Source: Chryseobacterium balustinum
Lineage (GTDB): Bacteria > Bacteroidota > Bacteroidia > Flavobacteriales > Weeksellaceae
Reading direction: 5' to 3'
DNA length: 64,000 nt
NCBI RefSeq assembly: GCF_900168205.1
Contig: NZ_FUZE01000012.1
Span: 50,763 to 114,762, forward strand
A model generated the notes under the pieces. It made no database searches. It was not told the origin of the DNA and saw only the letters and a program-made list of their open reading frames with translations. Positions 1 to 9,005 of the stretch are shown in pieces. Made by a program: the position numbers and the translations under genes. Within the stretch, counting starts at the first letter, position 1; each line of letters opens with the position of its first letter.

Positions 1-1
1 A

Positions 2-931
2 TTAAAAAAAATTACAGGAATTGAAGAAAGAAGATATGCTAGTGATAATCAAGTAACTTCTGATTTAGGATTTATTGCAGCTAAAAAGGCAATAGAAAAT
101 TCAAAAATAGACCCTGAAACTTTAGATTATATTATTTTTGCTCACAATTTTGGTGATATAAAATCTGGTACAATACAATCAGATGCCGTTCCCAGTCTTG
201 CATCAAGAGTGAAGCACCTATTACAGATTAAAAATAACTTCTGCGTTGGTTACGATTTATTATTTGGATGTCCTGGCTGGATCGAAGGAGTGATTCAGGC
301 GAATGCATTTATCAAATCTGGTATTGCAAAAAGATGCCTGGTTATTGGTGCAGAAACACTCTCTCGTGTTACAGACCCTCACGACAGAGACAGCATGATT
401 TATGCAGACGGAGCAGGAGCAATCATTTTGGAAGCCAATGAAGAAGATGATGATTCGGGTATAAAATCTCATGTTTCTGCGTCTTATACATTTAAAGAAA
501 AAGATTTCTTGAATTTTGCCCAATCCTATAATACTGATCATTCTCCAGATACAAAATATATTAAAATGGATGGCAGGAAAATTTACGAATTTGCCCTCAT
601 CAATGTTCCGGATGCAATGAAAAAATGTCTTGATCAAAGTGGTTATTCCATAGATCAATTAGATAAAATAATTATTCATCAGGCAAACGAAAAGATGGAT
701 GAAGCAATTGTAAATCGATTCTATCAATTATACGATACTCCTCCACCACCGGATATTATGCCAATGGTAATCAGCAAACTAGGAAACAGCAGTGTCGCAA
801 CCATACCATCACTACTGACAATGATTTTAAATAATGAATTACCTTCACATTCCATCAAGAAAAACGATATCGTTTTGTTTGCTTCGGTGGGTGCAGGAAT
901 GAATATCAATGCATTTGTTTATAAGTTTTAA
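2..931 (+). CDS. 3-oxoacyl-ACP synthase III (FabH)-like protein, 5' truncated
   Basis: The reading frame is open from base 2, so the true start lies left of the window; a GTG at 209 is internal and is not the start. About 310 codons are visible. The sequence shows the FabH-type thiolase fold: TGIxERR near the visible N-terminus, the nucleophile Cys in LFGCPGW, the His in IIHQANEK and the Asn in GNSSVATIPS, giving the complete Cys-His-Asn triad. Such enzymes condense an acyl-CoA or acyl-ACP with malonyl-ACP in the cytoplasm. Whether this copy starts fatty-acid synthesis or works in a secondary pathway cannot be decided because its upstream neighbours are outside the window. A strong terminator follows, so it is not transcribed into the pectin locus. 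Confidence 0.85.
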   Translation, partial: LKKITGIEERRYASDNQVTSDLGFIAAKKAIENSKIDPETLDYIIFAHNFGDIKSGTIQSDAVPSLASRVKHLLQIKNNFCVGYDLLFGCPGWIEGVIQANAFIKSGIAKRCLVIGAETLSRVTDPHDRDSMIYADGAGAIILEANEEDDDSGIKSHVSASYTFKEKDFLNFAQSYNTDHSPDTKYIKMDGRKIYEFALINVPDAMKKCLDQSGYSIDQLDKIIIHQANEKMDEAIVNRFYQLYDTPPPPDIMPMVISKLGNSSVATIPSLLTMILNNELPSHSIKKNDIVLFASVGAGMNINAFVYKF

Positions 932-961
932 ATCTAATTTTAGAACATTATTAATAGACTT

Positions 962-999
962 AAAAAGAGAAATAACATGTTTATTTCTCTTTTTTTTTG
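962..999 (+). terminator. Rho-independent terminator after the FabH-like gene
   Basis: A 14-bp stem (962-975 with 981-994) around a 5-nt loop is followed by a continuous T run to about 998. It lies 30 bases after the stop codon of the FabH-like gene. Confidence 0.85.
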
Positions 1000-1177
1000 T
1001 TCTAAAATTTAATTTTTGAATATTTTGTGGAAATTTATTAGAATAAACTCTTCACTTATTTTTAGATTTTGCTTTTCGAAAATAAAGAAAACATACTTGT
1101 TTAGCTCAATTTCAATTCATTATTAAATAATCCTCCTTCTTAACTTTTCATATAATTTATTTGTAATATTGATACAA

Positions 1178-1191
1178 TGCAATCGTTTACA
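1178..1191. promoter_or_regulatory. LacI-type palindromic operator candidate
   Basis: TGCAATCGTTTACA fits the general LacI-family operator pattern TGnAAnCGnTTnCA. Similar sites lie before rhaT (24275-24288), after the DUF4350-like gene (28693-28706) and, weaker, before rhaEW (17220-17231). The cognate regulator is not identifiable in the window. Confidence 0.45.
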
Positions 1192-1204
1192 TAAAAAATA
1201 AAAT

Positions 1205-1250
1205 AACGGACAGTGCAGGACAATTTTTAATTTCAATTATTTTAGATTGC
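1205..1250 (+). promoter_or_regulatory. Promoter with shared 19-bp element, for the GH28-DUF4450 operon
   Basis: AACGGACAGTGCAGGACAA (1205-1223) matches the consensus GCAKGAYANTRCAGGATGC found at four other promoters here. Nineteen bases later comes TAGATTGC (1243-1250), a diverged TAnnTTTG -7 box. The predicted transcript starts near 1257, leaving a leader of about 50 nt. This is the weakest copy of the five, but it keeps the exact spacing. Confidence 0.55.
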
Positions 1251-1308
1251 GATTAGAAAGAAAACAATTCAAAAGATCAGCCTTATAAACTTACAATTCT
1301 CTAGAATT

Positions 1309-2712
1309 ATGAAAAAATACTTTTTATTCATTTTTGTATTTATCCTATCGATCAATGCATCGGCTCAATACAAACCTTGGACTTCCGCAAAGCAACCTTT
1401 AAAAGAAATTAAAGCTTTAAAGAAGCAGATCAAAAAACCTGAATTCAGAAAAGTTGATTATTTGGTTACCGACTTTGGAGCTATTGGTGACGGAAAAACA
1501 AAAAATACAGAAGCTTTCAAAAAAGCAATCGAAAAATGTAGTGCAGAAGGCGGCGGAAGAGTTGTCGTTCCGAACGGAGTTTTCCTTACAGGTGCAATTT
1601 ATTTAGAAAGTAACGTTAATCTACATTTGAGTGACGGTTCAACCATTTTATTCAGTCAGGACAGCAAAGACTACCCTATTGTTTTCACACGTTGGGAAGG
1701 TATGGAATGTATGAATTACTCATCTTTAATTTATGCTTACGAAGAAGAAAATATCGCCGTAACCGGAAAAGGAACATTAGACGGAAATTCTGATAATGAC
1801 AACTGGTGGTTTTGGTGTGGTGCAACAAAATATGGATACAATACTTCTCGTCCGGGAAGACAAAATCCAGCACGTGCAAAGCTTCACGAATATATGACGC
1901 AAAGAAAACCTGCAAGAGAAAGAATTTTCGGCGATGGTTATTATTTAAGACCCAATTTTGTTCAGCCTTACAAGTCCAAAAACTTTTATATGGCAGATGT
2001 TCTGGTAAAAAATTCTCCAATGTGGAATTTAAATCCTGTTTTGTGCGAAAATGTTTTGATTGAAAGAGTAAAAGTAATAAGTCACGGACCAAACAATGAC
2101 GGTTTCGACCCTGAAGCTTGTAAAAATGTTTGGATTAAAGATTCTTATTTTGATACCGGAGACGACTGTATAGCCATCAAATCTGGAAGAGATGAGGACG
2201 GGAGAGATATCGGAAGACCTGCCGAAAATCATATTATTGAAAACTGTGAAATGAAAGACGGTCACGGTGGTGTTGTAATTGGAAGCGAAATTGCGGGCGG
2301 AGCAAGAAACATTTATGCCATCGGAAACGTGATGGACAGTAAAAATCTTGACCGAGCTTTAAGAATTAAAACCAGCTCAAGCCGTGGCGGAACTATTGAA
2401 AATGTATTTTTCTACAATACAAAAGTCGGTGCTTACAAAGAAGCAGCAGTCCGCTTTAATATGCATTATGAAAAACCGGGAAATCATATTCCGACAATTA
2501 GAAATATTTGGGTAGAAAATTTACAGGTTGAGAAAGGTGGAAAATATGCTGTTCTTTCTGATGCTTACGAATCTTCTCCGGTAACAGATTTTACAATGAT
2601 TAATGCTAAAATGACAGGTGTTCAGATTCCTTACAAAGTAGATTTCCTGAAAAATGTGACCTTAAAAAATGTAACTGTTAACGGACAGCCTTTAACCGAG
2701 TTAAAACCATAA
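1309..2712 (+). CDS. GH28 polygalacturonase-family glycoside hydrolase, exported
   Basis: A 467-residue protein with an N-terminal signal peptide ending near ASAQ. It has the right-handed parallel beta-helix pattern of GH28 and its catalytic signatures: NNDGFDPEA with Asp264, TGDDCIAIKSGRD with Asp285 and Asp286, DGHGGVVIGSE with His319, and RALRIKTSSSRGG. GH28 enzymes hydrolyse alpha-1,4-galacturonic acid bonds, and some subgroups act on rhamnogalacturonan or release terminal units. The long N-terminal extension and residues about 170-215 are typical of bacterial exo-acting members, so unsaturated or saturated galacturonate release from pectin fragments is likely. It starts an operon: the next gene begins one base after its stop. 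Confidence 0.88.
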   Translation: MKKYFLFIFVFILSINASAQYKPWTSAKQPLKEIKALKKQIKKPEFRKVDYLVTDFGAIGDGKTKNTEAFKKAIEKCSAEGGGRVVVPNGVFLTGAIYLESNVNLHLSDGSTILFSQDSKDYPIVFTRWEGMECMNYSSLIYAYEEENIAVTGKGTLDGNSDNDNWWFWCGATKYGYNTSRPGRQNPARAKLHEYMTQRKPARERIFGDGYYLRPNFVQPYKSKNFYMADVLVKNSPMWNLNPVLCENVLIERVKVISHGPNNDGFDPEACKNVWIKDSYFDTGDDCIAIKSGRDEDGRDIGRPAENHIIENCEMKDGHGGVVIGSEIAGGARNIYAIGNVMDSKNLDRALRIKTSSSRGGTIENVFFYNTKVGAYKEAAVRFNMHYEKPGNHIPTIRNIWVENLQVEKGGKYAVLSDAYESSPVTDFTMINAKMTGVQIPYKVDFLKNVTLKNVTVNGQPLTELKP

Positions 2713-2713
2713 A

Positions 2714-5700
2714 ATGCGAAGAAAAACCATTTTCGCCGGACTGATTGTTTTATCGGCATTCTCATATTCTTTTTCTCAGTCTAAACATTGGCAGAATAAC
2801 GAGCGTGAACTGCATTATAAAGAAGACAAAGGCGATTTTTTATTGGTCAATGGAAAATACAGATTCAACCGTGCTTTGTATGGCGATAACCGTGCTTCCC
2901 GTGTTGAAGCAGGAGATTTACCTGAATTCGCGCTGTATCTTCCGGGAATGGGTGGCAATCTTCAGTTTGTCATCCAAAAAGGAAATTCAATTAAAAAACT
3001 GATTAACGCTGATAAAATTGAAACTCGTTACCGACCGGGCTCAATGTTGTATGAAATTAAAGATCCTATTCTTGGAAATGGAAGTTTAAAATTAACTGTT
3101 TTAGCACAATCAAAAGAAGAAGGTTTAGTTTTAAAAATGGAAACTTCAACTATAGATTCCAATACAAAAATCTATGCGGTTTACGGTGGCGCAAGCGGAA
3201 AAACATTCAGCAGAAATGGCGACATCGGTGCAGATCCTGAATCAGGATTTTACCTGCTTCCCGAATATTGTGAAGGCAATCAGTTTCAAATAAATAAAAA
3301 CCAATTCCAGCTTTCTTATTTCAATAAAAAAAAGGAAACTCAGACTATTAACGGAAATTTTTCAAACGTTAGTTCATTACAATTAACAGATGCAAAAACG
3401 TTAGATAATCTGTCTTATTTCACACAAAATAAAGCAGAACAATCCCCTATTGTTTACGCTGGTTATTCAGCGCAAAAAAATCCGGTTTATATTCAAATAG
3501 CCAAAGGAAATTCAAGTTCTACTTTGTCTGATGAAAAGCTTGCCGATATTTTTAATAAAGCTGAACAATCACGTTTAACATTAACCAACAGAATTCAGTT
3601 AAAAACTCCGGATTCAGATTTAAATAATTTCGGAGCTAATTTAGCAGTTGCTGCAGACGGAGTTTGGGAAAGCCCGACCTTTCTTCACGGCGCCGTTGCG
3701 TGGAGAATGAGACTCAATGCTTGGCGTGGAGCTTACGCTGCTGACGTTTTGAGTTGGCACGACAGGGCGAAAGAACATTTTGAAAGCTATTCTAACTCTC
3801 AGGTTTTAAAACCTGATTTTGCGCCTGTTGAGATGGATACACTTTTACATTTAGCGAGACACGCAGAAAAGATGGGAACTTCGGTGTTTTCAAGCGGATA
3901 TATTTCCAGAAATCCGAACGACAATTCAAAACCACATCATTATGATATGAATTTGGTTTTCTTTGATCAAATGTTTTCGCATTTCAATTATACAGGAGAT
4001 AAAGAATTTCTTAAAAAAATGTGGCCGACGATGGTTCGTCATATGGATTGGGAAAAAAGAAATTTCAAACGTGGCGATCTTTATGATGCGTATGCGGCGA
4101 TTTGGGCAAGTGACGGATTGCAATATTCGGGTGGAAAAGTGACCCATACTTCAGCATATAATTACAGAGCCAACCGCGAAATGGCGAAACTGGCGAAAAT
4201 TATTGGCGAAGATTATGCTCCTTATGAAAAAGAAGCCGATGCAATTTTAAAGGCAATGAAAAATCAACTTTGGATTAAAAAGAACGGTTACTTTGCTGAA
4301 TTCAAAGATGCTTTAGGCAATCAAATCCTTCACGACAAGCCGGGGATTTGGTCTATTTATCACGTTTCGGATGCCTATATTCTGAATGAATTTGAGGATT
4401 ATCAAAACACGCAATATATTAGAAATCAAATTCCTCACATTCCTGTAAAAGTAAAAGGCGAAGATTCCAAAAACTATTACACATTAGCAACAACAAATTG
4501 GCAACCATACACTTGGTCTATTAACAATGTCGCTTTGGCGGAGAATTTACAAACCGCTTTGGCATATTGGCAGGCCGGAAGAAATGAGGACGCATACCTG
4601 CTTTGGAAAGGAAATATTACCGAAAGTATGTATTACGGGATAAGTCCCGGAAATTTTGAGCAATTATCACATTACGACGCATTTCGAGGTGAATTGTACC
4701 GAGATTTTGCCGACCCAATTGGCGTTGCTGCAAGAACTTTAACGGAAGGACTTTTTGGGGTTTATCCGAATTTGTTAGAGGATAAAATCAGTATCAAACC
4801 GGGATTCCCGAAAGAGTGGAATTTTGCAGAGCTAAAAGTTCAGGATTGGGAATATAAATTTAATAGAACCTCGAAGAAATCAACGTTTTGGTTTAAATCA
4901 AATAATCAGAAATCGGTTACGCTTCAAATGCAAATTCCGGTAAATCATACCGAAATAAAATCCGTAAAAGTGAATGGTAAAAAAGTGGATTGGAAAATTA
5001 AACCCAATTCCATTTTGCAGCCTTTTATTCAGTTTGAAACACCAAACGGAAAAGAATTTAATATAGAAATCGCCTATTCCGGACAGGAATTAAAAATTGA
5101 AAAGACAGATTTTATCAATTATCTTTCTGAAAATCTGCAGCTTAATTTCGATTCAAAAAAGAAAACTCTTCAAGTCAATGATCCACAGGAATTAATAAAA
5201 ACCAGAAATGGTAATCAGTTTGAATTGGTTAAAGAAGAAAGAAAAGGAACTTTTTTCGTTCACCTTGAGCAAAACGAAACCAAATGGTGGCATCCTGTAA
5301 ACGTTAATATTCAACATCCTTTGCAAACAAAATGGGTGAATAACAAACTTCAGATTCAAAATAAATCATCGAAAGATTATAATGGAAAACTGACTGTTAA
5401 TGGTTTAACTAAAACATTTTCAATTGCTAAAAATCAGACTTCAACCATTGAAATTCCGACAAATATTTTAAGCAAAGGAACCAATTACTTAGAATTAGAT
5501 TACAATGGAATTAAACAAAATGTTGAAATCATAGATTGGGAAATTGAAAATGAAAGTGAATTTAATACCATTTCATTAGCATCAAAATACAACGATCGAG
5601 TAAGCCAAATTTTCGATCAAAAATATCTTTCGCCAAGACCAACTGTTCCTACCTTACAACTTCCGTGGCAAGGCATCGGGAATTGGTGTTATCCTTTGGC

Positions 5701-6277
5701 AACTACTCAAATTGACGACAGTGGATTGATGGGAAATCGTAAAAATGGAAAACTTGAATTTTTAGGAATTCCATTTTTAATTGATAATAAAGATAAAAAT
5801 ATTGTTTTTGCAAGTCAGTGGGATAATTATCCGAATGCTGTTGAAATTCCATTAAATGGAAAAGGTAAAAAAATATATTTCCTTTTGGCGGGTTCTACCA
5901 ATCCGATGCAGTCGCAAATCATTAATGGAAAAATTACGGTTCAATATTCTGATGGTTCAAATACAGAATTAGAACTGAAAAATCCAACAAACTGGTGGCC
6001 GATTGAGCAGGATTTGTTTGATGATAATTTTGCATTTGAAATTCCGGATGACAAAATTCCGTACAGAGTAAAACTAAAAACTGGAGAATTGTATAAAGGA
6101 GGAAGTTTAAGTAAATATTCAGAAATTAAAGGAGTAAGCAACCGTGCTGTGGAAGGCGGAGCAGCCACGATTTTGGATTTACCGATTGACCCGAATAAAG
6201 AATTAAAATCTATAAAACTAACTGCAGTAAGCAACGATGTTGTGATCGGAATAATGAGCGCAACTGTTTTGAAATAA
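2714..6277 (+). CDS. DUF4450-type large exported protein with six-hairpin glycosidase-like domain
   Basis: An 1187-residue protein with a signal peptide (cleavage near SFSQ). Residues about 315-700 look like an (alpha/alpha)6 six-hairpin glycosidase: WESPTFLHGAVAWRMRLNAW and later HYDMNLVFFDQ and TTNWQPYTWS blocks, with an N-terminal beta-rich region and long beta-rich C-terminal domains. I recall this architecture as DUF4450, common in Bacteroidetes polysaccharide loci, but have no catalytic assignment. It is one base downstream of a GH28 gene, and the locus is devoted to rhamnogalacturonan. An alpha-rhamnosidase-class or related role on RG-I or RG-II side chains is inference only. Translational coupling to GH28 is likely. 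Confidence 0.7.
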   Translation: MRRKTIFAGLIVLSAFSYSFSQSKHWQNNERELHYKEDKGDFLLVNGKYRFNRALYGDNRASRVEAGDLPEFALYLPGMGGNLQFVIQKGNSIKKLINADKIETRYRPGSMLYEIKDPILGNGSLKLTVLAQSKEEGLVLKMETSTIDSNTKIYAVYGGASGKTFSRNGDIGADPESGFYLLPEYCEGNQFQINKNQFQLSYFNKKKETQTINGNFSNVSSLQLTDAKTLDNLSYFTQNKAEQSPIVYAGYSAQKNPVYIQIAKGNSSSTLSDEKLADIFNKAEQSRLTLTNRIQLKTPDSDLNNFGANLAVAADGVWESPTFLHGAVAWRMRLNAWRGAYAADVLSWHDRAKEHFESYSNSQVLKPDFAPVEMDTLLHLARHAEKMGTSVFSSGYISRNPNDNSKPHHYDMNLVFFDQMFSHFNYTGDKEFLKKMWPTMVRHMDWEKRNFKRGDLYDAYAAIWASDGLQYSGGKVTHTSAYNYRANREMAKLAKIIGEDYAPYEKEADAILKAMKNQLWIKKNGYFAEFKDALGNQILHDKPGIWSIYHVSDAYILNEFEDYQNTQYIRNQIPHIPVKVKGEDSKNYYTLATTNWQPYTWSINNVALAENLQTALAYWQAGRNEDAYLLWKGNITESMYYGISPGNFEQLSHYDAFRGELYRDFADPIGVAARTLTEGLFGVYPNLLEDKISIKPGFPKEWNFAELKVQDWEYKFNRTSKKSTFWFKSNNQKSVTLQMQIPVNHTEIKSVKVNGKKVDWKIKPNSILQPFIQFETPNGKEFNIEIAYSGQELKIEKTDFINYLSENLQLNFDSKKKTLQVNDPQELIKTRNGNQFELVKEERKGTFFVHLEQNETKWWHPVNVNIQHPLQTKWVNNKLQIQNKSSKDYNGKLTVNGLTKTFSIAKNQTSTIEIPTNILSKGTNYLELDYNGIKQNVEIIDWEIENESEFNTISLASKYNDRVSQIFDQKYLSPRPTVPTLQLPWQGIGNWCYPLATTQIDDSGLMGNRKNGKLEFLGIPFLIDNKDKNIVFASQWDNYPNAVEIPLNGKGKKIYFLLAGSTNPMQSQIINGKITVQYSDGSNTELELKNPTNWWPIEQDLFDDNFAFEIPDDKIPYRVKLKTGELYKGGSLSKYSEIKGVSNRAVEGGAATILDLPIDPNKELKSIKLTAVSNDVVIGIMSATVLK

Positions 6278-6333
6278 GATTTAATGCCACGAATGCACAA
6301 ATTTTCATTAAAAATCAATCAAATGTAAAAAAA

Positions 6334-6489
6334 GATAGCGTTCCTACGGAACGCTTTAAAACATACAAAAATAGTTTTCTACACAGATGTTATTCCTAAC
6401 GGAATAAATAAAAAATGTTCCATCCGAACATTATCTGTGTAGATAAAATGTAAATATAGCAAGATAATGTGTTCCGTAGGAACGCTATC
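6334..6489. repeat. Nested inverted-repeat element (REP/MITE-like)
   Basis: Outer arms of 19 bp, GATAGCGTTCCTACGGAAC (6334-6352) and its exact reverse complement (6471-6489), enclose an 11-bp inner inverted repeat TCTACACAGAT (6378-6388) and its exact complement (6433-6443). Inside lie two more hairpins: ATTCC-TAAC-GGAAT (6392-6405) and ATGTTC-CATCC-GAACAT (6415-6431). The left arm is itself an 8-bp hairpin with a TAC loop (6337-6355). No ORF is inside. It separates the DUF4450 gene from the next gene. Confidence 0.85.
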
Positions 6490-6536
6490 TCAAAGAATTA
6501 AACCAGAAAATATTTTTTTAATATTAAAAATTTAAA

Positions 6537-8672
6537 ATGAAAAAAATAGCAATATATCTTAGTCTTTTCTGCATTGGGTTTTCATCCTTGAATGCTCAAA
6601 AAATCGACCGTAAAAAAGTTGTGCAACGACATAATGTGGTCAACACAAAAGCAGATACTTTATCAACTTTAACGGTTGGAAACGGTAAATTCGCCTACAC
6701 GGTTGATATTACCGGAATGCAGTCATTTCCTGAATATTATAAAAATGGAGTTTCATTGGGAACACAATCCGAATGGGGTTGGAACAGTTTTCCCAATAAA
6801 GAAAATTACAAATTCGAAGAAACTTTAAGAGCTTATGATTTCAATAACGACGGAAGAAAAGCTTTGTACAGTGTTCAGATCAAAGAACCAGAAAGAAATA
6901 AAGGTGCTGTTGATTATTTCCGTGTGAACCAACACCGTTTGCAATTGGGAAATATCGGGATTGAATTACTTAAAAAAGACGGTAAGAAAGCTAAAGTTTC
7001 AGACCTCACAAACATCAATCAGAAAATCGATTTGTGGACCGGAATTATTACCAGTGAATTTTCTTTGGAAGGTACCCCTGTAAAAGTATGGACTGCTTCT
7101 TTCCAAAACTCAGATAAGATCGGAGTTAAAATTGAATCTGATTTGATTTCTAAAGGTAAATTGAAAGTTTTTGCACGCTACCCTTCTCCAACCGGACAGT
7201 TTTTGGATGATGCGGCATTTTATGGAAATGAAAACGATCACATCACGAAAATTGTTTCATCACAATCAACGCAAGGTTTGATTCAGCATAAATTGCAAAG
7301 CATCGATTATTATACTCAATTTAATTTTACAGAAGGAAAACTTCGTGAAGCCGGAAAACATTATTTCGTGTACGAACCTTCTTCCAAAAATAAAAAATTA
7401 GAATTAAGCGTTGAATTTTCAGCTAAAAATCCAGAATCTGGAAAAGCTTTATTCGCTGATGCTGAGAAAGAAAGTGCAGCAGGCTGGGAATCTTTCTGGA
7501 AAAGCGGTGCTGCCGTTGATTTTGAAGGAAGTACAGATCCGAGAGCCAATGAATTGGAAAGAAGAGTTGTCTTGTCAGAATATTTAACCAAAGTACAGTG
7601 TGGAGGAAGCAATCCGCCGCAGGAAACAGGTTTAACTTTCAACAGTTGGTACGGAAAACCGCATACAGAAATGCATTGGTGGCACGGTGTACATTATGCT
7701 TTATGGGGAAGACCTGAAATTTTGGAAAAACAATTAGATTATTATTTCAGATCATTCGACAAAGCTAAAAAATTAGCTGAAAGACAAGGTTACAAAGGAG
7801 TTCGTTGGATTAAAATGTCAGATAATGAAGGAAATGAAAGTCCATCTTCTGTAGCTGCATTTTTGATCTGGGAACAGCCGCATATCATTTATATGACCGA
7901 ACTTTTGTACCGTAATAGCAATGATAAAAAAGTATTGGAAAAATATAAAGATCTGATTTTTGCAACGGCAGATTTTATGGCAGATTTTGCAACGTATGAT
8001 AAAGAAAAAAACCGTTATAACTTAGGGAAAGGCGTAATTCCTGCACAGGAAGTTTTCCCTGCGAAAGATACATACAACCCAACTTATGAAGTTGCGTATT
8101 GGGATTGGGCATTGAAAGTTGCTCAGCAATGGAAAGAAAGATTGGGACAACCAAGAGATAAAAAATGGGATGATGTGATCAATAAATTAGCTCCACTTCC
8201 GGTTCAGGATGGTGTTTATTTGTCAACAGAATCAGCAAAAGATTCTTTTACATTTCCAAAATGGATGACTGATCACCCTGCAGTTTTGGGAGCATTAGGA
8301 ATGGTTCCTGAATCTCCGAAACTGGATAAAAAAATAATGAAAAATACGTTGGATATCGTTTGGGAAAGATGGAACTGGGAGCACACTTGGGGTTGGGATT
8401 TCCCGATGACCGCAATGAATGCAGCAAGACTTGGACTTCCGAATAAAGCGTTGGATGCATTATTTATGGATATTCAAACCAATACATATTTGAAAAACGG
8501 GCATAATTTCCAAGACAAACGTCTTCGTATTTACCTTCCAGGAAACGGTGGCGTTTTAACAACCGTTGCAATGATGCTTGAAGGTTGGGATAATTCTACC
8601 GGTGAATTCCCTGGTTTCCCGAAAGATGGAACCTGGAAAATAAAAGCAGAAGGCTTCAAAAAAATGCCTTAA
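6537..8672 (+). CDS. Exported six-hairpin glycosidase-like protein of unknown specificity
   Basis: A 711-residue protein with a signal peptide (cleavage near LNAQ). The N-terminal third is beta-rich, and residues about 350-690 form an (alpha/alpha)6 barrel-like region with conserved aromatic and acidic blocks: WYGKPHTEMHWWHGVHYALW near residue 376, IKMSDNEGNESPSS, and WERWNWEHTWGWDFPM. The TEMHWWH block sits where related six-hairpin families carry substrate-binding and acidic residues. I cannot place it in a numbered GH family. It is the third gene after the GH28 promoter, behind a nested inverted repeat, and ends at a strong terminator, so it probably shares that transcript. A role in trimming rhamnogalacturonan oligosaccharides is inferred from context only. 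Confidence 0.65.
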   Translation: MKKIAIYLSLFCIGFSSLNAQKIDRKKVVQRHNVVNTKADTLSTLTVGNGKFAYTVDITGMQSFPEYYKNGVSLGTQSEWGWNSFPNKENYKFEETLRAYDFNNDGRKALYSVQIKEPERNKGAVDYFRVNQHRLQLGNIGIELLKKDGKKAKVSDLTNINQKIDLWTGIITSEFSLEGTPVKVWTASFQNSDKIGVKIESDLISKGKLKVFARYPSPTGQFLDDAAFYGNENDHITKIVSSQSTQGLIQHKLQSIDYYTQFNFTEGKLREAGKHYFVYEPSSKNKKLELSVEFSAKNPESGKALFADAEKESAAGWESFWKSGAAVDFEGSTDPRANELERRVVLSEYLTKVQCGGSNPPQETGLTFNSWYGKPHTEMHWWHGVHYALWGRPEILEKQLDYYFRSFDKAKKLAERQGYKGVRWIKMSDNEGNESPSSVAAFLIWEQPHIIYMTELLYRNSNDKKVLEKYKDLIFATADFMADFATYDKEKNRYNLGKGVIPAQEVFPAKDTYNPTYEVAYWDWALKVAQQWKERLGQPRDKKWDDVINKLAPLPVQDGVYLSTESAKDSFTFPKWMTDHPAVLGALGMVPESPKLDKKIMKNTLDIVWERWNWEHTWGWDFPMTAMNAARLGLPNKALDALFMDIQTNTYLKNGHNFQDKRLRIYLPGNGGVLTTVAMMLEGWDNSTGEFPGFPKDGTWKIKAEGFKKMP

Positions 8673-8700
8673 ACAATTTTACACATTCATATTAATTGAA

Positions 8701-8729
8701 GTCTGTTCTGAAAAGAGCAGGCTTTTTTT
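8701..8729 (+). terminator. Rho-independent terminator after the six-hairpin gene
   Basis: A 9-bp stem (8701-8709 with 8714-8722, two G-T pairs) closes a GAAA tetraloop and is followed by seven Ts. It ends the left polysaccharide operon. Confidence 0.9.
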
Positions 8730-9005
8730 GTGTTAGGCGGTTACTATGTTTAAAAAATTATAGTTATTCAATTTGTTTCAAACAATATTTACCTCATTTC
8801 AGATAATAATTTGGGGATTCACATCAATTAAACAACAATATCAAATGAAATACAATAAATTAAAAATCAAATATTTAAAAACAAAAATTACATTAAACAT
8901 AACAAAAATTATTTATTTTAAATTTTTGTATCTTGTCATTTCTCAGTATTAAAGATTTCAGGTTTCAGTTTCACGATTGAAATTTATATTCACTAAGCAA
9001 AGATC
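8730..9005. other. AT-rich gap before the GntR-type regulator
   Basis: Nothing coding is visible. The stretch holds the regulator's own promoter; TATCTTGT at 8929-8936 is a poor candidate -7 box. The 19-bp element shared by five other promoters in this locus is not present, so the regulator is probably not a member of that regulon. Confidence 0.5.

Noticed and set aside
209..931. GTG at 209 as start of the FabH-like gene
   Set aside because: The frame is open and shows conserved FabH N-terminal sequence from base 2, so the gene begins before the window.
6334..6489. CRISPR array
   Set aside because: The repeats are inverted and nested, not direct with regular spacers. No cas genes are present.
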